Origin: Terrimesophilobacter sp964651535
GTDB taxonomy: Bacteria > Actinomycetota > Actinomycetes > Actinomycetales > Microbacteriaceae
Direction: 5' to 3'
Length of the DNA: 64,000 nucleotides
Assembly (NCBI GenBank): GCA_964651535.1
Contig: CAZYYE010000004.1
Location: 59,029 to 123,028, forward strand
A program made the position numbers and the translations under genes. This document shows positions 32,770-40,539 of the stretch, one piece after another (position 1 is the first letter of the stretch; every line of letters begins with the position of its first letter). Below the pieces are notes generated by a model, which saw only the letters and a program-made list of their open reading frames with translations, ran no database searches and was not told the DNA's origin.

Positions 32770-33758
32770 CGCAGTACGAATCCTGTTCCGACCGGGTCGG
32801 TCTGATCGAGGGTGAACGAGTGATCTCCCGTGGCGTACGCCATGCCCTCGACTTCGGGGATGATCGTGCCCGGGATGGTACCCGGCCGGAAGCGGCCGAG
32901 AAAACGAGTGTCGACGATGGAGTCGTGAGTAAGGGTCTGGCCTTCGCGCAGGCGCCCCTCGTCGGCCAGTATGGCCAGGCGCGCCCCCGTCCCTGAGCCG
33001 CACGGCGAGCGATCCACCTCACCGTCGGCGAACACCGTGACGTTGCGCTGATGCACGCCGTCGGCGGTATCGCCGAGGTCGTCGAACAGGATGGTGCCGT
33101 AGACGCCGCTCAGCCGATCATCCGTCGGGTGCTTCGCGAGCGGGTTGCCATTGAGCGCCCACTTGATTTCGCGTCCGATCGCGATGAGTTCGCCGTAATC
33201 GTCCGGCCGCACCTGAAGACCCACGGATGCCGCGTCAACGGACGCGTAGATCGCCCCGCCGTAGCTGAGGTCGACGGAAACGGTGCCTCGCGAGGTGTCC
33301 AGCCGGATGCAGCGTTCGATGACGTAACTCTCCACATTCTCGAACACGACGTGCGTGATGGTGCCCGCTGTGCTGTGCACGCGCGCGACGACCCGGCCGG
33401 AAGGGACATCGATGGTGACGGGCGTCACGCCGTCGGGGTTCGCGGCGACGAGCCCGGACTGCACTGCCCACACGCCGAGCGCGATTGTTCCGTGCCCGCA
33501 CGCGGTGGAGTACCCGTCCTTGTGCCAGAACAGCACGCCCAGATCGGCGCCGCCGTCATCCGGGGGCACGAGGAAGCAGCCGTACATGTCAGCATGTCCG
33601 CGCGGTTCGTGGCAGAGGAACTGGCGGATAGCCTGCAATTCTGCCGATTCGGCGGCGTGGACGCGGCGTTCGGCGACAGTGGAACCAGCCACCTCGGGGA
33701 CGCCGTCGGTGACAATGCGGAACGGTTCACCGGCGGTGTGGAAGTCGCGCGTGCGCAC
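32766..33758 (-). CDS. Proline racemase family enzyme, probable 3-hydroxyproline dehydratase or epimerase
   Basis: A 330-residue cytoplasmic enzyme of the proline racemase fold. HTAGEPFRIVTDG, CHEPRGHADMYGCFLVPP and GYSTACGHGTIALG resemble trans-3-hydroxy-L-proline dehydratases, and the following reductase gene fits that reaction. However both active-site cysteines are present (C87 and C253 in DRSPCGSGTGAR), as in epimerases and racemases; known dehydratases have Thr at the second place. Either activity is possible. GTG 33758 with upstream CAGGG is preferred because the palindromic operator lies just before it; ATGs at 33779 and 33800 are alternatives. Confidence 0.82.
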   Translation of the reverse strand: MRTRDFHTAGEPFRIVTDGVPEVAGSTVAERRVHAAESAELQAIRQFLCHEPRGHADMYGCFLVPPDDGGADLGVLFWHKDGYSTACGHGTIALGVWAVQSGLVAANPDGVTPVTIDVPSGRVVARVHSTAGTITHVVFENVESYVIERCIRLDTSRGTVSVDLSYGGAIYASVDAASVGLQVRPDDYGELIAIGREIKWALNGNPLAKHPTDDRLSGVYGTILFDDLGDTADGVHQRNVTVFADGEVDRSPCGSGTGARLAILADEGRLREGQTLTHDSIVDTRFLGRFRPGTIPGTIIPEVEGMAYATGDHSFTLDQTDPVGTGFVLR

Positions 33759-33767
33759 CGGCCCTGT

Positions 33768-33787
33768 AATATGCCACATATTGGCAT
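33768..33787. promoter_or_regulatory. GntR operator candidate 1 (divergent)
   Basis: AATATG-CCA-CATATT (33768-33782) and ATGCCA-CATAT-TGGCAT (33771-33787) overlap. The core TATGCCACATA (33770-33780) differs by two bases from TATGTTACATA at 40498. It lies between the racemase-family gene and the divergent dehydratase-gntR pair, so one site could control both. Confidence 0.6.
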
Positions 33788-33847
33788 GGTAGCCGACCAC
33801 GGGTGGTTCCGGCGAAGTGCAGGACAGACGGAGGGGACCACACGCCC

Positions 33848-34963
33848 ATGAAGATCACCGCAGTCGACTGCTTCGGATACGACCTGAAGTACGCGCACGG
33901 GGAATACGTGATGTCGGGAAGTCGCGCAGCGACGACGGAAGTCGGAACGCTCGTGCGCATCCGGACCGATGAGGGGATTGAGGGCTGGGGCGAGATCACC
34001 CCCTTGGGAAACCGCTACCTGCCAACACACTGGGCCGAAGTGCGGGCCGCGCTGCACACGCTCGCGCCTGCGCTCATCGGGCTCGATCCGACAAACGTGT
34101 CCCAGGTCCGTCGGGCGATGGACCACGAGCTTCTCGGGAGCGGATACGCGAAAGCGGCGATCGACGTCGCGTGCTGGGATCTCCTGGGCAAAGCCGCCGG
34201 CCTGCCGATTTCCGCGCTCCTCGGCGGAGTACTTCAGGAGGACTTCCCCCTGTACGAAGCCGTGCCTCTTCGGAGCCCAGAGGAAATGGCGGCATTCGTG
34301 GTCGAGCGCCAGGAGGCCGGCATTCATCGCTTCCAGCTCAAGGTCGGAAACTACCCGCGCGACGATGCGGCCAGAACGCGCGCAGTCGTCGACGTTGCAG
34401 ACCAGGAGAGCCTCATCGTCGCCGACTCCAACGGCGGATGGAATCTCCGCGCCGCGCAAGTGGCCCTGCGGGAGATGTCCGGGTTGCCGGTATTCATCGA
34501 GCAACCGTGCCGGTCGACCGAGGACTGCATATTCGCGATGAGGCACTCCGATCTGCCGCTCGTTCTCGACGAGTCGATCCTCACGTCGGAAGACGTGTTC
34601 GATGCGAAGCACGCGGCGGGCGCCGTGTCGATCAACATCAAGGTCAGCCGGGTCGGAGGGCTCACCGAGGCCGCCCGCATGCGCGACCTCATGCAGGAGC
34701 TCGACATGATGGTCTCGGTGGAGGACAGCTGGGGCGGCGACATCGTCACGGCGACCGTGAGTCACCTCGCGGCGAGCACGCGGCCGGAGAACTTCCAGAA
34801 CGCGTCGTTCATGAACGACTGGACCGACGGCCACGTGGCAGGATACTCACCGCGGTCGATCGGCGGGCGCGGTTCAGCGCCCACCGGCCCTGGCCTCGGC
34901 ATCGACGTGTCGGCCGAAGGCCTCGACCCTATTTTCACGATCGACTCGAAGGATGCAGAATGA
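33848..34963 (+). CDS. Enolase-superfamily enzyme, probable cis-3-hydroxy-L-proline dehydratase
   Basis: A mandelate racemase/muconate lactonising-type enzyme of 371 residues. Metal ligands are D193 (VADSNGGW), E218 (FIEQPC) and D241 (LVLDESI). The catalytic lysines are K165 (FQLKVG) on one face and K265 (SINIKVSRVGG) on the other. The K-V-G variant of the KxK motif and the hydroxyproline gene context point to cis-3-hydroxy-L-proline dehydratase; proline-betaine racemase or another MLE activity is less likely. ATG 33848 begins MKITAVDCFGYDLKYAHG. Its stop overlaps the gntR start (ATGA). Confidence 0.82.
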   Translation: MKITAVDCFGYDLKYAHGEYVMSGSRAATTEVGTLVRIRTDEGIEGWGEITPLGNRYLPTHWAEVRAALHTLAPALIGLDPTNVSQVRRAMDHELLGSGYAKAAIDVACWDLLGKAAGLPISALLGGVLQEDFPLYEAVPLRSPEEMAAFVVERQEAGIHRFQLKVGNYPRDDAARTRAVVDVADQESLIVADSNGGWNLRAAQVALREMSGLPVFIEQPCRSTEDCIFAMRHSDLPLVLDESILTSEDVFDAKHAAGAVSINIKVSRVGGLTEAARMRDLMQELDMMVSVEDSWGGDIVTATVSHLAASTRPENFQNASFMNDWTDGHVAGYSPRSIGGRGSAPTGPGLGIDVSAEGLDPIFTIDSKDAE

Positions 34964-35634
34964 ACATGCCCAGCATTCGCAAGGTGGACAAGGTCGCGAG
35001 CCTTCGCGAACGCATCCGGGAGTCCATGGCGACTGCCATTGTTTCGGGCGAGCTGGCGCCGGGTGCCATGGTCACGGTGCCTGCACTGGCCGCGGAGTTC
35101 GAGGTGTCGGCAACTCCCGTGCGCGAGGCGATGCTGGATCTCGAGCAGCGCGGTTTCGTGCAGTCCGTCGCCAATAAGGGCTTCCGCGTCACGGAAGTGA
35201 GCCAGCAGGACCTTCAGGAGATCATCGAACTTCGCACGCTCATCGAGGGGCCGATCATGGCGACTCTCGCGGAGACGATCTCGCCGGAGGAGATCGCGAA
35301 GTGGAGGCATCTGGCGGACCTCATCAGCGAACATGCCGACGAGGGAAATCTCACGGAGTTTCTCGACGCGGACAGAGAGTTCCACCTCGGCCTCATCGCG
35401 CTTCACGGGAATCGCCGCCTGGTCGAGATCGTGAAGGAGCTTCGTTCCCAAACCCGGATGGTGGGCCTCGCGAAGATGACGAACACCCCCGAGTTGAGCA
35501 AGTCAGGCAGAGAGCACCACGAAATGCTGGACCTCATGGAGCGGGGCGACGGCGACGCGCTGCGAACCCTCATGGCGACGCATTTCGCTCACGTTCTCGC
35601 GTGGTGGGGTCCCGGCCCTTCGGACGCGAGTTGA
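34960..35634 (+). CDS. GntR family (FCD/FadR-type) regulator of the hydroxyproline genes
   Basis: A 224-residue repressor candidate. The winged helix at about residues 12-75 has VPALAAEFEVSATPVREAMLDLEQRGFV; the C-terminal FCD ligand domain has ELRTLIEGPIMATLAE, the DADREFHLGLIALHGNRRL metal-site region and EHHEMLDLMERGDGDAL. Translation is coupled to the upstream dehydratase gene. It sits in the middle of the island, and three similar palindromes at the island's promoter regions are its likely operators. Confidence 0.88.
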   Translation: MNMPSIRKVDKVASLRERIRESMATAIVSGELAPGAMVTVPALAAEFEVSATPVREAMLDLEQRGFVQSVANKGFRVTEVSQQDLQEIIELRTLIEGPIMATLAETISPEEIAKWRHLADLISEHADEGNLTEFLDADREFHLGLIALHGNRRLVEIVKELRSQTRMVGLAKMTNTPELSKSGREHHEMLDLMERGDGDALRTLMATHFAHVLAWWGPGPSDAS

Positions 35635-35660
35635 CTGCTCTATGTAACATGTCATATTCT
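35631..35660 (+). promoter_or_regulatory. Promoter with GntR operator candidate 2, ABC importer operon
   Basis: TTGACT (35631-35636) and TATTCT (35655-35660) are 18 bases apart. The spacer holds the palindrome ATGTAACAT (35642-35650) within TATGTAACATGTCATA, so a bound repressor would block polymerase. The promoter starts inside the end of gntR. Confidence 0.65.
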
Positions 35661-35739
35661 ACAGCGAGCGAGGTGTAACGACGCGGAGCACAGCCCCCGG
35701 CACTTTCGCACATTTTCACCATCAAAGGAGAGGCAGAGA

Positions 35740-36909
35740 ATGAACTTCCGAAAGCGCACACTGGGGATGCTGGGCATTGCCACAGCAGTCATCCTCGCGA
35801 CATCCGCCTGCAGTGGCGGACTGCTTGGCGGAGATAGCGGAGGCGGCGACGACTCCGGTCCCATCAAGATTGGCATGATCGTTCCCACGTCCGGCAGCAG
35901 CGCCCCCACGGGCGCGAGCATGGCCAACGGCGCACAAATGGCCGTCGACGAAATCAACGCGGCCGGCGGCATTCTCGACGGCCGGATGCTGGAACTCCAG
36001 ATCGAAGACGGCGCGTGCGATGCGCAGCAAGCCGTCGCGAGTGCGAACAAGCTCGTCTCGAGCGGCATTGTCGCCTCGGTCGGCGGGTACTGCTCCGGCG
36101 CGACGCTGCCGACGCTTCCCATCTTCAACAAGGCCGGCGTGCCGATGATCATTCCGGCCGCGAACTCGCAGGACCTCGTCAAGGAGGGACTGAAGAACGT
36201 GTTCCTCATCAACGGAACCGGGCTGCAGCAGTCCACCGCGGCGCTCGACTTCATCAAGAAGCAGGGCTACAAGGCGATCGCGCTCGTTGATGACAACACG
36301 AGCTACTCCGTCGACATCACGACGGAAACGGGCAGCCAGATCGCGGCGGACGGATCTGCGACCGTCGCGCTCGACACGTCCGTGAACGCCGGAGAGAGCG
36401 ACTACTCCTCCGTCGTGCGCGACATCATGGGATCCGGTGCCGACCTCCTTTACTGGACCGGGTACTACCAGGAGGGTGGCCTGATCATCGACCAGCTCAA
36501 GAAGGCTGGCTACACCGGTGACATCATGGTCGCGGACGGCAGTGCCGACAGCACGCTCGCCGAGATTGCCGGCGCGGCGGCAGAGGGCGTCTACGCCACG
36601 ATGACCCCGACCCCGAACACCATCAAGGGTGCCGAGGGCTGGATCGCCGACTACAAGGCGGCATTCGGCGAAGACCCGAAGCCGTACTCGACGCAGTCCT
36701 ACGACGCGGTGCGCCTCGCGGCGGCAGCGTTCACGGCAGCGGGCAACACGAACACCGACGACGTGATCGCGGCGCTCGAAGCCATCTCGGGCTTCGACGC
36801 GTTCTCGGGTCCGTTGTCGTTCACCCCGGAGCACACGCTCGCCAGCGGCGGGTTCGTCATCCTGGTCATGAAGGACGGCGACTTCGTCCTGTTCGACAAC
36901 CTGCAGTAA
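35740..36909 (+). CDS. ABC transporter substrate-binding lipoprotein (branched-chain amino acid / proline type)
   Basis: The extracellular solute-binding protein of the importer, 389 residues. A lipoprotein signal ends ATSACSGG with the lipidated Cys at 24, then a glycine-rich linker and the Leu/Ile/Val-binding-type fold from about residue 45 (IKIGMIVPTSGSSAPTGASM). From its place in the island, hydroxyproline or a related imino acid is the expected ligand. AAAGGAGAGG lies upstream of the ATG. A strong hairpin follows before the permease gene, which fits higher expression of the binding protein. Confidence 0.88.
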   Translation: MNFRKRTLGMLGIATAVILATSACSGGLLGGDSGGGDDSGPIKIGMIVPTSGSSAPTGASMANGAQMAVDEINAAGGILDGRMLELQIEDGACDAQQAVASANKLVSSGIVASVGGYCSGATLPTLPIFNKAGVPMIIPAANSQDLVKEGLKNVFLINGTGLQQSTAALDFIKKQGYKAIALVDDNTSYSVDITTETGSQIAADGSATVALDTSVNAGESDYSSVVRDIMGSGADLLYWTGYYQEGGLIIDQLKKAGYTGDIMVADGSADSTLAEIAGAAAEGVYATMTPTPNTIKGAEGWIADYKAAFGEDPKPYSTQSYDAVRLAAAAFTAAGNTNTDDVIAALEAISGFDAFSGPLSFTPEHTLASGGFVILVMKDGDFVLFDNLQ

Positions 36910-36921
36910 CCCCGTCAAGGC

Positions 36922-36963
36922 GGATGCCGCGGTCGGCACGCGATAGCACCGACCGCGGCATCC
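36922..36963 (+). terminator. Intercistronic hairpin after the binding-protein gene
   Basis: A perfect 15-base stem, GGATGCCGCGGTCGG pairing with CCGACCGCGGCATCC, around a 12-base loop. There is no T tract. It is more likely a partial terminator or mRNA 3'-end stabiliser within the operon than a full stop. Confidence 0.7.
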
Positions 36964-36994
36964 CGTCGTAACCTCTGCAACGGAGCAGACTCCT

Positions 36995-37888
36995 ATGGCA
37001 CAGATTATTTGGGACGGGTTGTTCGTCGGTTCCTTCTATGCCCTGATCGCGCTGGGTTACAGCATGGTCTACGGCATCATCAAACTCCTGAACTTCGCGC
37101 ACGGCGACATCTACATGGTCGGCGCATTCATCGGCTACACGATCCTTACGTCGCTCGGCGGATCGTTTCAGGCTCTGGGCCTCTTCGCGCTCATCCTCGT
37201 GATGATGGTGAGCATGCTGCTCACGGGCACGATCGGCGTCATCGTCGAGAAGCTTGCCTATCGGCCGCTTCGCGGTGCACCTCGATTAGCCGTGCTCATC
37301 ACCGCCGTCGGCGCGTCCTTCGCGCTCGAGTACGGTGTTGCGGCAATCGCGAGCCCGAACCCGCGAGGGTTCCCGGTACGGCTGGATGGTGAAACCGTCT
37401 TCGTGCTGGGAGCGCGGGTCACGGTTCCTCAGATCATCCTCATGCTCATCGCGGGCGTTCTCATGTTCGCCCTGGATCGGTACATCCGGAAGACCTCGAC
37501 GGGTCGCGCGATGCGTGCGATCTCCCTCGATATGAAGGGCTCCCTTCTTATGGGAGTCAATGTGAACTCGGTCATCAGCCGAACCTTCTTCATCGGCTCG
37601 GCTCTCGCGGGCGCCGCGGGCGTCATGGCCGGTGCCTATTACGGCAAGATCGACTTTCTCATGGGGTTCATCATCGGGCTCAAGGCATTCACGGCCGCGG
37701 TGATCGGCGGCATCGGCAACATTCGAGGAGCCATGCTCGGCGGACTGCTCTTGGGCCTGGTCGAAGCGTTCGGTTCAGAGCTCGTGGGCGGACAGTGGCG
37801 GGACGCGTTCGCGTTCGCCGTTCTCATTCTGTTCCTGACGTTGCGGCCGACGGGAATCCTCGGCGAGCGTGTGACGGAGCGTGTGTGA
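36995..37888 (+). CDS. ABC transporter permease, LivH type
   Basis: The first membrane subunit of the importer, 297 residues with about eight membrane segments. It starts WDGLFVGSFYALIALGYSMV and has the family segment KLLNFAHGDIYMVGAF near residue 30 and the EAA-like coupling loop around STGRAMRAISLDMKGSLLMG. GGAG lies upstream of ATG 36995. One base separates it from the LivM gene. Confidence 0.9.
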   Translation: MAQIIWDGLFVGSFYALIALGYSMVYGIIKLLNFAHGDIYMVGAFIGYTILTSLGGSFQALGLFALILVMMVSMLLTGTIGVIVEKLAYRPLRGAPRLAVLITAVGASFALEYGVAAIASPNPRGFPVRLDGETVFVLGARVTVPQIILMLIAGVLMFALDRYIRKTSTGRAMRAISLDMKGSLLMGVNVNSVISRTFFIGSALAGAAGVMAGAYYGKIDFLMGFIIGLKAFTAAVIGGIGNIRGAMLGGLLLGLVEAFGSELVGGQWRDAFAFAVLILFLTLRPTGILGERVTERV

Positions 37889-37889
37889 G

Positions 37890-38948
37890 ATGACCATCGA
37901 CAACAGCACCGAAAGCATCCACACCGTGGAAGCCGAAGCCAAAAAGCGCGGCCCCGGGGCCTGGCTCAGCAGCATATTCGAGAACAAGTACATCGGCTGG
38001 GCAGCACTGGGCACAGCCATCCTCCTGCCGTTCATCGATTCGTCGACGTACACGCTCAACATTCTGACGACGGCGGCGATCTTCGTCGTTCTCGCAGCGG
38101 GCCTGAACATCGTTGTCGGGTACTGCGGGCTCCTCGATCTCGGCTACATCGCGTTCCTTGCGGTGGGCGCCTACACGGCGGGGATCCTCTCCAAAATGTT
38201 CGTGCTGCCCGTGTTGTTCACGCTCCCCGCGGTGATCATCATGTGCATTCTCTCCGGCCTCATCATCGGCGCGCCGACGCTTCGGCTTCGAAGCGACTAT
38301 CTCGCGATTGTGACGCTCGGCTTCGGCGAGATCACGCGCATCACCGCGCAGAACCTCGAGATCACGGGTGGGCCGCAGGGCATTTACAACATCCCCAGCT
38401 ATCTCGTGATCGGAGATCTCGATTTCCAGGATCCGGTGATCTTCTACTTCCTCACGATCGTCATCGTGTCCGGGCTCGTGCTCGCGGCGGCGCGGCTCGG
38501 AAAGTCGCGGCTCGGTCGTGCCTGGAAGTTCGTGAAGGAAGACGAGGACGCCGCAGAGGCGATGGGCATCCACACCTACAAAGTGAAGTTGCTTGCCTAC
38601 ATCTTCGGGGCGATCTGGGGCGGATTCGGCGGAATGCTGTTCGCCTCGCATCTCACCGCTATCTCGCCGCCGAGTTTCCTATTCCTGCAGTCGGCGCTCG
38701 TGTTGATGGCCGTCGTGCTCGGCGGCATGGGCAATATGAAGGGAGTTGTCGTCGGGGCCCTCGCGATCAGCCTGCTTCCGGAGTTCCTGCGGGACTTCTC
38801 CGCGTACCGGTACCTGATCTTCGGTTTGCTTCTCGTGGTCGTCATGGTGTTCCGCCCGCAGGGCCTGTGGCCCCCACGTGGTGTCGAGGCCGAACGGACG
38901 AAAGCGCAGCGGGAAGCTGCTGCCCTGGCGAACGGACTCAAGCGATGA
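37890..38948 (+). CDS. ABC transporter permease, LivM type
   Basis: The second permease subunit, 352 residues with about nine membrane segments. LNIVVGYCGLLDLGYIAFLA near residue 74 and the coupling region GRAWKFVKEDEDAAEAMGIH near 210 are typical of LivM. The N-terminus has an extra hydrophilic stretch of about 25 residues. ATG 37890 lies one base after the LivH stop; its own stop overlaps the LivG start (ATGA). Confidence 0.9.
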   Translation: MTIDNSTESIHTVEAEAKKRGPGAWLSSIFENKYIGWAALGTAILLPFIDSSTYTLNILTTAAIFVVLAAGLNIVVGYCGLLDLGYIAFLAVGAYTAGILSKMFVLPVLFTLPAVIIMCILSGLIIGAPTLRLRSDYLAIVTLGFGEITRITAQNLEITGGPQGIYNIPSYLVIGDLDFQDPVIFYFLTIVIVSGLVLAAARLGKSRLGRAWKFVKEDEDAAEAMGIHTYKVKLLAYIFGAIWGGFGGMLFASHLTAISPPSFLFLQSALVLMAVVLGGMGNMKGVVVGALAISLLPEFLRDFSAYRYLIFGLLLVVVMVFRPQGLWPPRGVEAERTKAQREAAALANGLKR

Positions 38949-39742
38949 GCCCGGTGCTGGAAGTTCAGGATCTCGCGATTTCGTTTGGCGGAGTGAAGGC
39001 CGTCGATGGCCTGACGTTCAGCGCGAACGCCAAGGAGATCATCGCGGTGATCGGTCCGAACGGAGCAGGCAAGACCTCGGCGTTCAACTGCATCACGGGG
39101 TTCTACAAGCCGACGGGCGGCTCCGTGACGCTCAACGGCGCTGACATCACGGGAAAGCGCCCCGCCGACATCGCCCACGCGGGCGTGTCGCGCACGTTCC
39201 AGAACCTCAGGTTGTTCCATGACATGACGGTGCTCGACAATGTGCGCGCCGGGATGCACCTCTACGGTGGCCAGAACTTCCTCGATGCGATATTCCACAC
39301 TCCGAGGTTCAAGCGCAGCGAGGCTCTGTACACGCAGGAGGCGCACTACTGGCTGGATTTCGTGGGTTACCGCGGACGTCGCGGGGTGCCCATCAAGAAC
39401 CTGTCCTATGGGCAGCAAAAGCAAGTGGAGATCGCGAGGGCGCTCGCGCGCAAGGCGGAACTGCTGCTGCTGGACGAACCGGCCGCCGGTCTCAACCACA
39501 CCGAGAAGCAGTCGCTGCTCGAGCTCGTGAGGCGCATCAGGGATCTGGGGACCGCGGTGGTTCTCATCGAACACGACATGGGTCTCGTGATGGAAGTCTC
39601 GGAGCGGATCGTCGTGATGAACTTCGGCAAGGAGATCGCCGAAGGCACGCCGACCGAGGTAAAGAAGAACCCCGCGGTGATCGAAGCGTATCTGGGCAAG
39701 GACGATGAGGACGAGGAGGTGCCGGCTCATGGCGATGCTTGA
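38945..39742 (+). CDS. ABC transporter ATP-binding protein, LivG type
   Basis: A nucleotide-binding subunit of 265 residues. Walker A is GPNGAGKT, the Q-loop region is SRTFQNLRLF, the signature is LSYGQQKQVEIARAL and Walker B LLLDEPAAGLN, with the switch His in IEHDMGLV. The C-terminal tail is acidic (DDEDEEV). The long insert after RTFQN typical of LivG is present. It starts on an ATGA overlap with LivM and overlaps LivF by 14 bases. Confidence 0.93.
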   Translation: MSPVLEVQDLAISFGGVKAVDGLTFSANAKEIIAVIGPNGAGKTSAFNCITGFYKPTGGSVTLNGADITGKRPADIAHAGVSRTFQNLRLFHDMTVLDNVRAGMHLYGGQNFLDAIFHTPRFKRSEALYTQEAHYWLDFVGYRGRRGVPIKNLSYGQQKQVEIARALARKAELLLLDEPAAGLNHTEKQSLLELVRRIRDLGTAVVLIEHDMGLVMEVSERIVVMNFGKEIAEGTPTEVKKNPAVIEAYLGKDDEDEEVPAHGDA

Positions 39743-40439
39743 GTTTGACAACGTCGAAGTCTTCTACGGCAAGGTGCAGGCGCTGCGGGGCCTCAGCCTG
39801 CGCGTCGACGAGGGCGAGATCGTCGCATTGCTCGGCAACAATGGCGCAGGAAAGACGACCACGCTGTCGACTGCTTCCGCGCTCATGAACCCGCAGTCCG
39901 GCACCGTCACGTTCAATGGCGCGGACATTTCGAAAGGCAAGCCGTGGGATGTGGTGGCCGCCGGCCTCATCCATGTTCCTGAGGGCCGCCGGATCTTCAG
40001 CACGCTCACCGTGCACGAGAACCTTCTGCTCGGCGGATATCTCGTGAAGGATCGCGGTGCTGTGACGAAAAGGCTCAAGCACGTCTATGAGTTGCTGCCG
40101 CTGCTGGCCGAGCGGCGAATGCAGCAGGGGGGGACGCTGTCGGGCGGCGAACAGCAGATGCTCGCGATCGGCCGGGCGCTCATCGCCGGGCCGAAGATGC
40201 TCATGCTGGACGAGCCTTCCATGGGGCTCGCTCCGCTCATCGTCGCCCAGGTCATGCGAGTGATCAGCGACATCCGGGACGAGGGAACAACTGTGCTGCT
40301 CGTGGAGCAGAATGCCCGCGCCGCTCTGAAGGTCACGGACCGCGCGTACGTGATCGAAGAGGGTGCGACGACCATCGAGGGGAACGCGAAGGACATGATC
40401 GCGGATCCTCGCATCATCGATGCGTATCTCGGGGCGTGA
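39729..40439 (+). CDS. ABC transporter ATP-binding protein, LivF type
   Basis: The second nucleotide-binding subunit, 236 residues. Walker A is GNNGAGKTTT, the region GLIHVPEGRRIFSTLTVHEN is the LivF mark, the signature is LSGGEQQMLAIGRAL, and Walker B LMLDEPSMGLAP. GAGGAGG lies ten bases before ATG 39729, inside the end of LivG. A hairpin follows its stop codon. Confidence 0.93.
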   Translation: MAMLEFDNVEVFYGKVQALRGLSLRVDEGEIVALLGNNGAGKTTTLSTASALMNPQSGTVTFNGADISKGKPWDVVAAGLIHVPEGRRIFSTLTVHENLLLGGYLVKDRGAVTKRLKHVYELLPLLAERRMQQGGTLSGGEQQMLAIGRALIAGPKMLMLDEPSMGLAPLIVAQVMRVISDIRDEGTTVLLVEQNARAALKVTDRAYVIEEGATTIEGNAKDMIADPRIIDAYLGA

Positions 40440-40455
40440 TCCGGCCGACCGAATT

Positions 40456-40490
40456 GCCGGGCGATCGGGGGTTTCGGACGAACGCCCGGC
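40456..40490 (+). terminator. Terminator hairpin of the ABC importer operon
   Basis: GCCGGGCG (40456-40463) and CGCCCGGC (40483-40490) form a perfect eight-base stem with a 19-base loop, followed by TCTGT. It lies between the importer operon and the next regulated promoter. Confidence 0.6.
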
Positions 40491-40497
40491 TCTGTAG

Positions 40498-40508
40498 TAT
40501 GTTACATA
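40498..40508. promoter_or_regulatory. GntR operator candidate 3
   Basis: TATGTTACATA is a perfect palindrome with one central base, 31 bases before the dehydrogenase operon start at 40540. A TATTAT -10-like sequence (40507-40512) overlaps it. It is the clearest of the three related sites in the island. Confidence 0.65.
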
Positions 40509-40539
40509 TTATACCGTTGATCATCGGAGGCGAAGCGTC

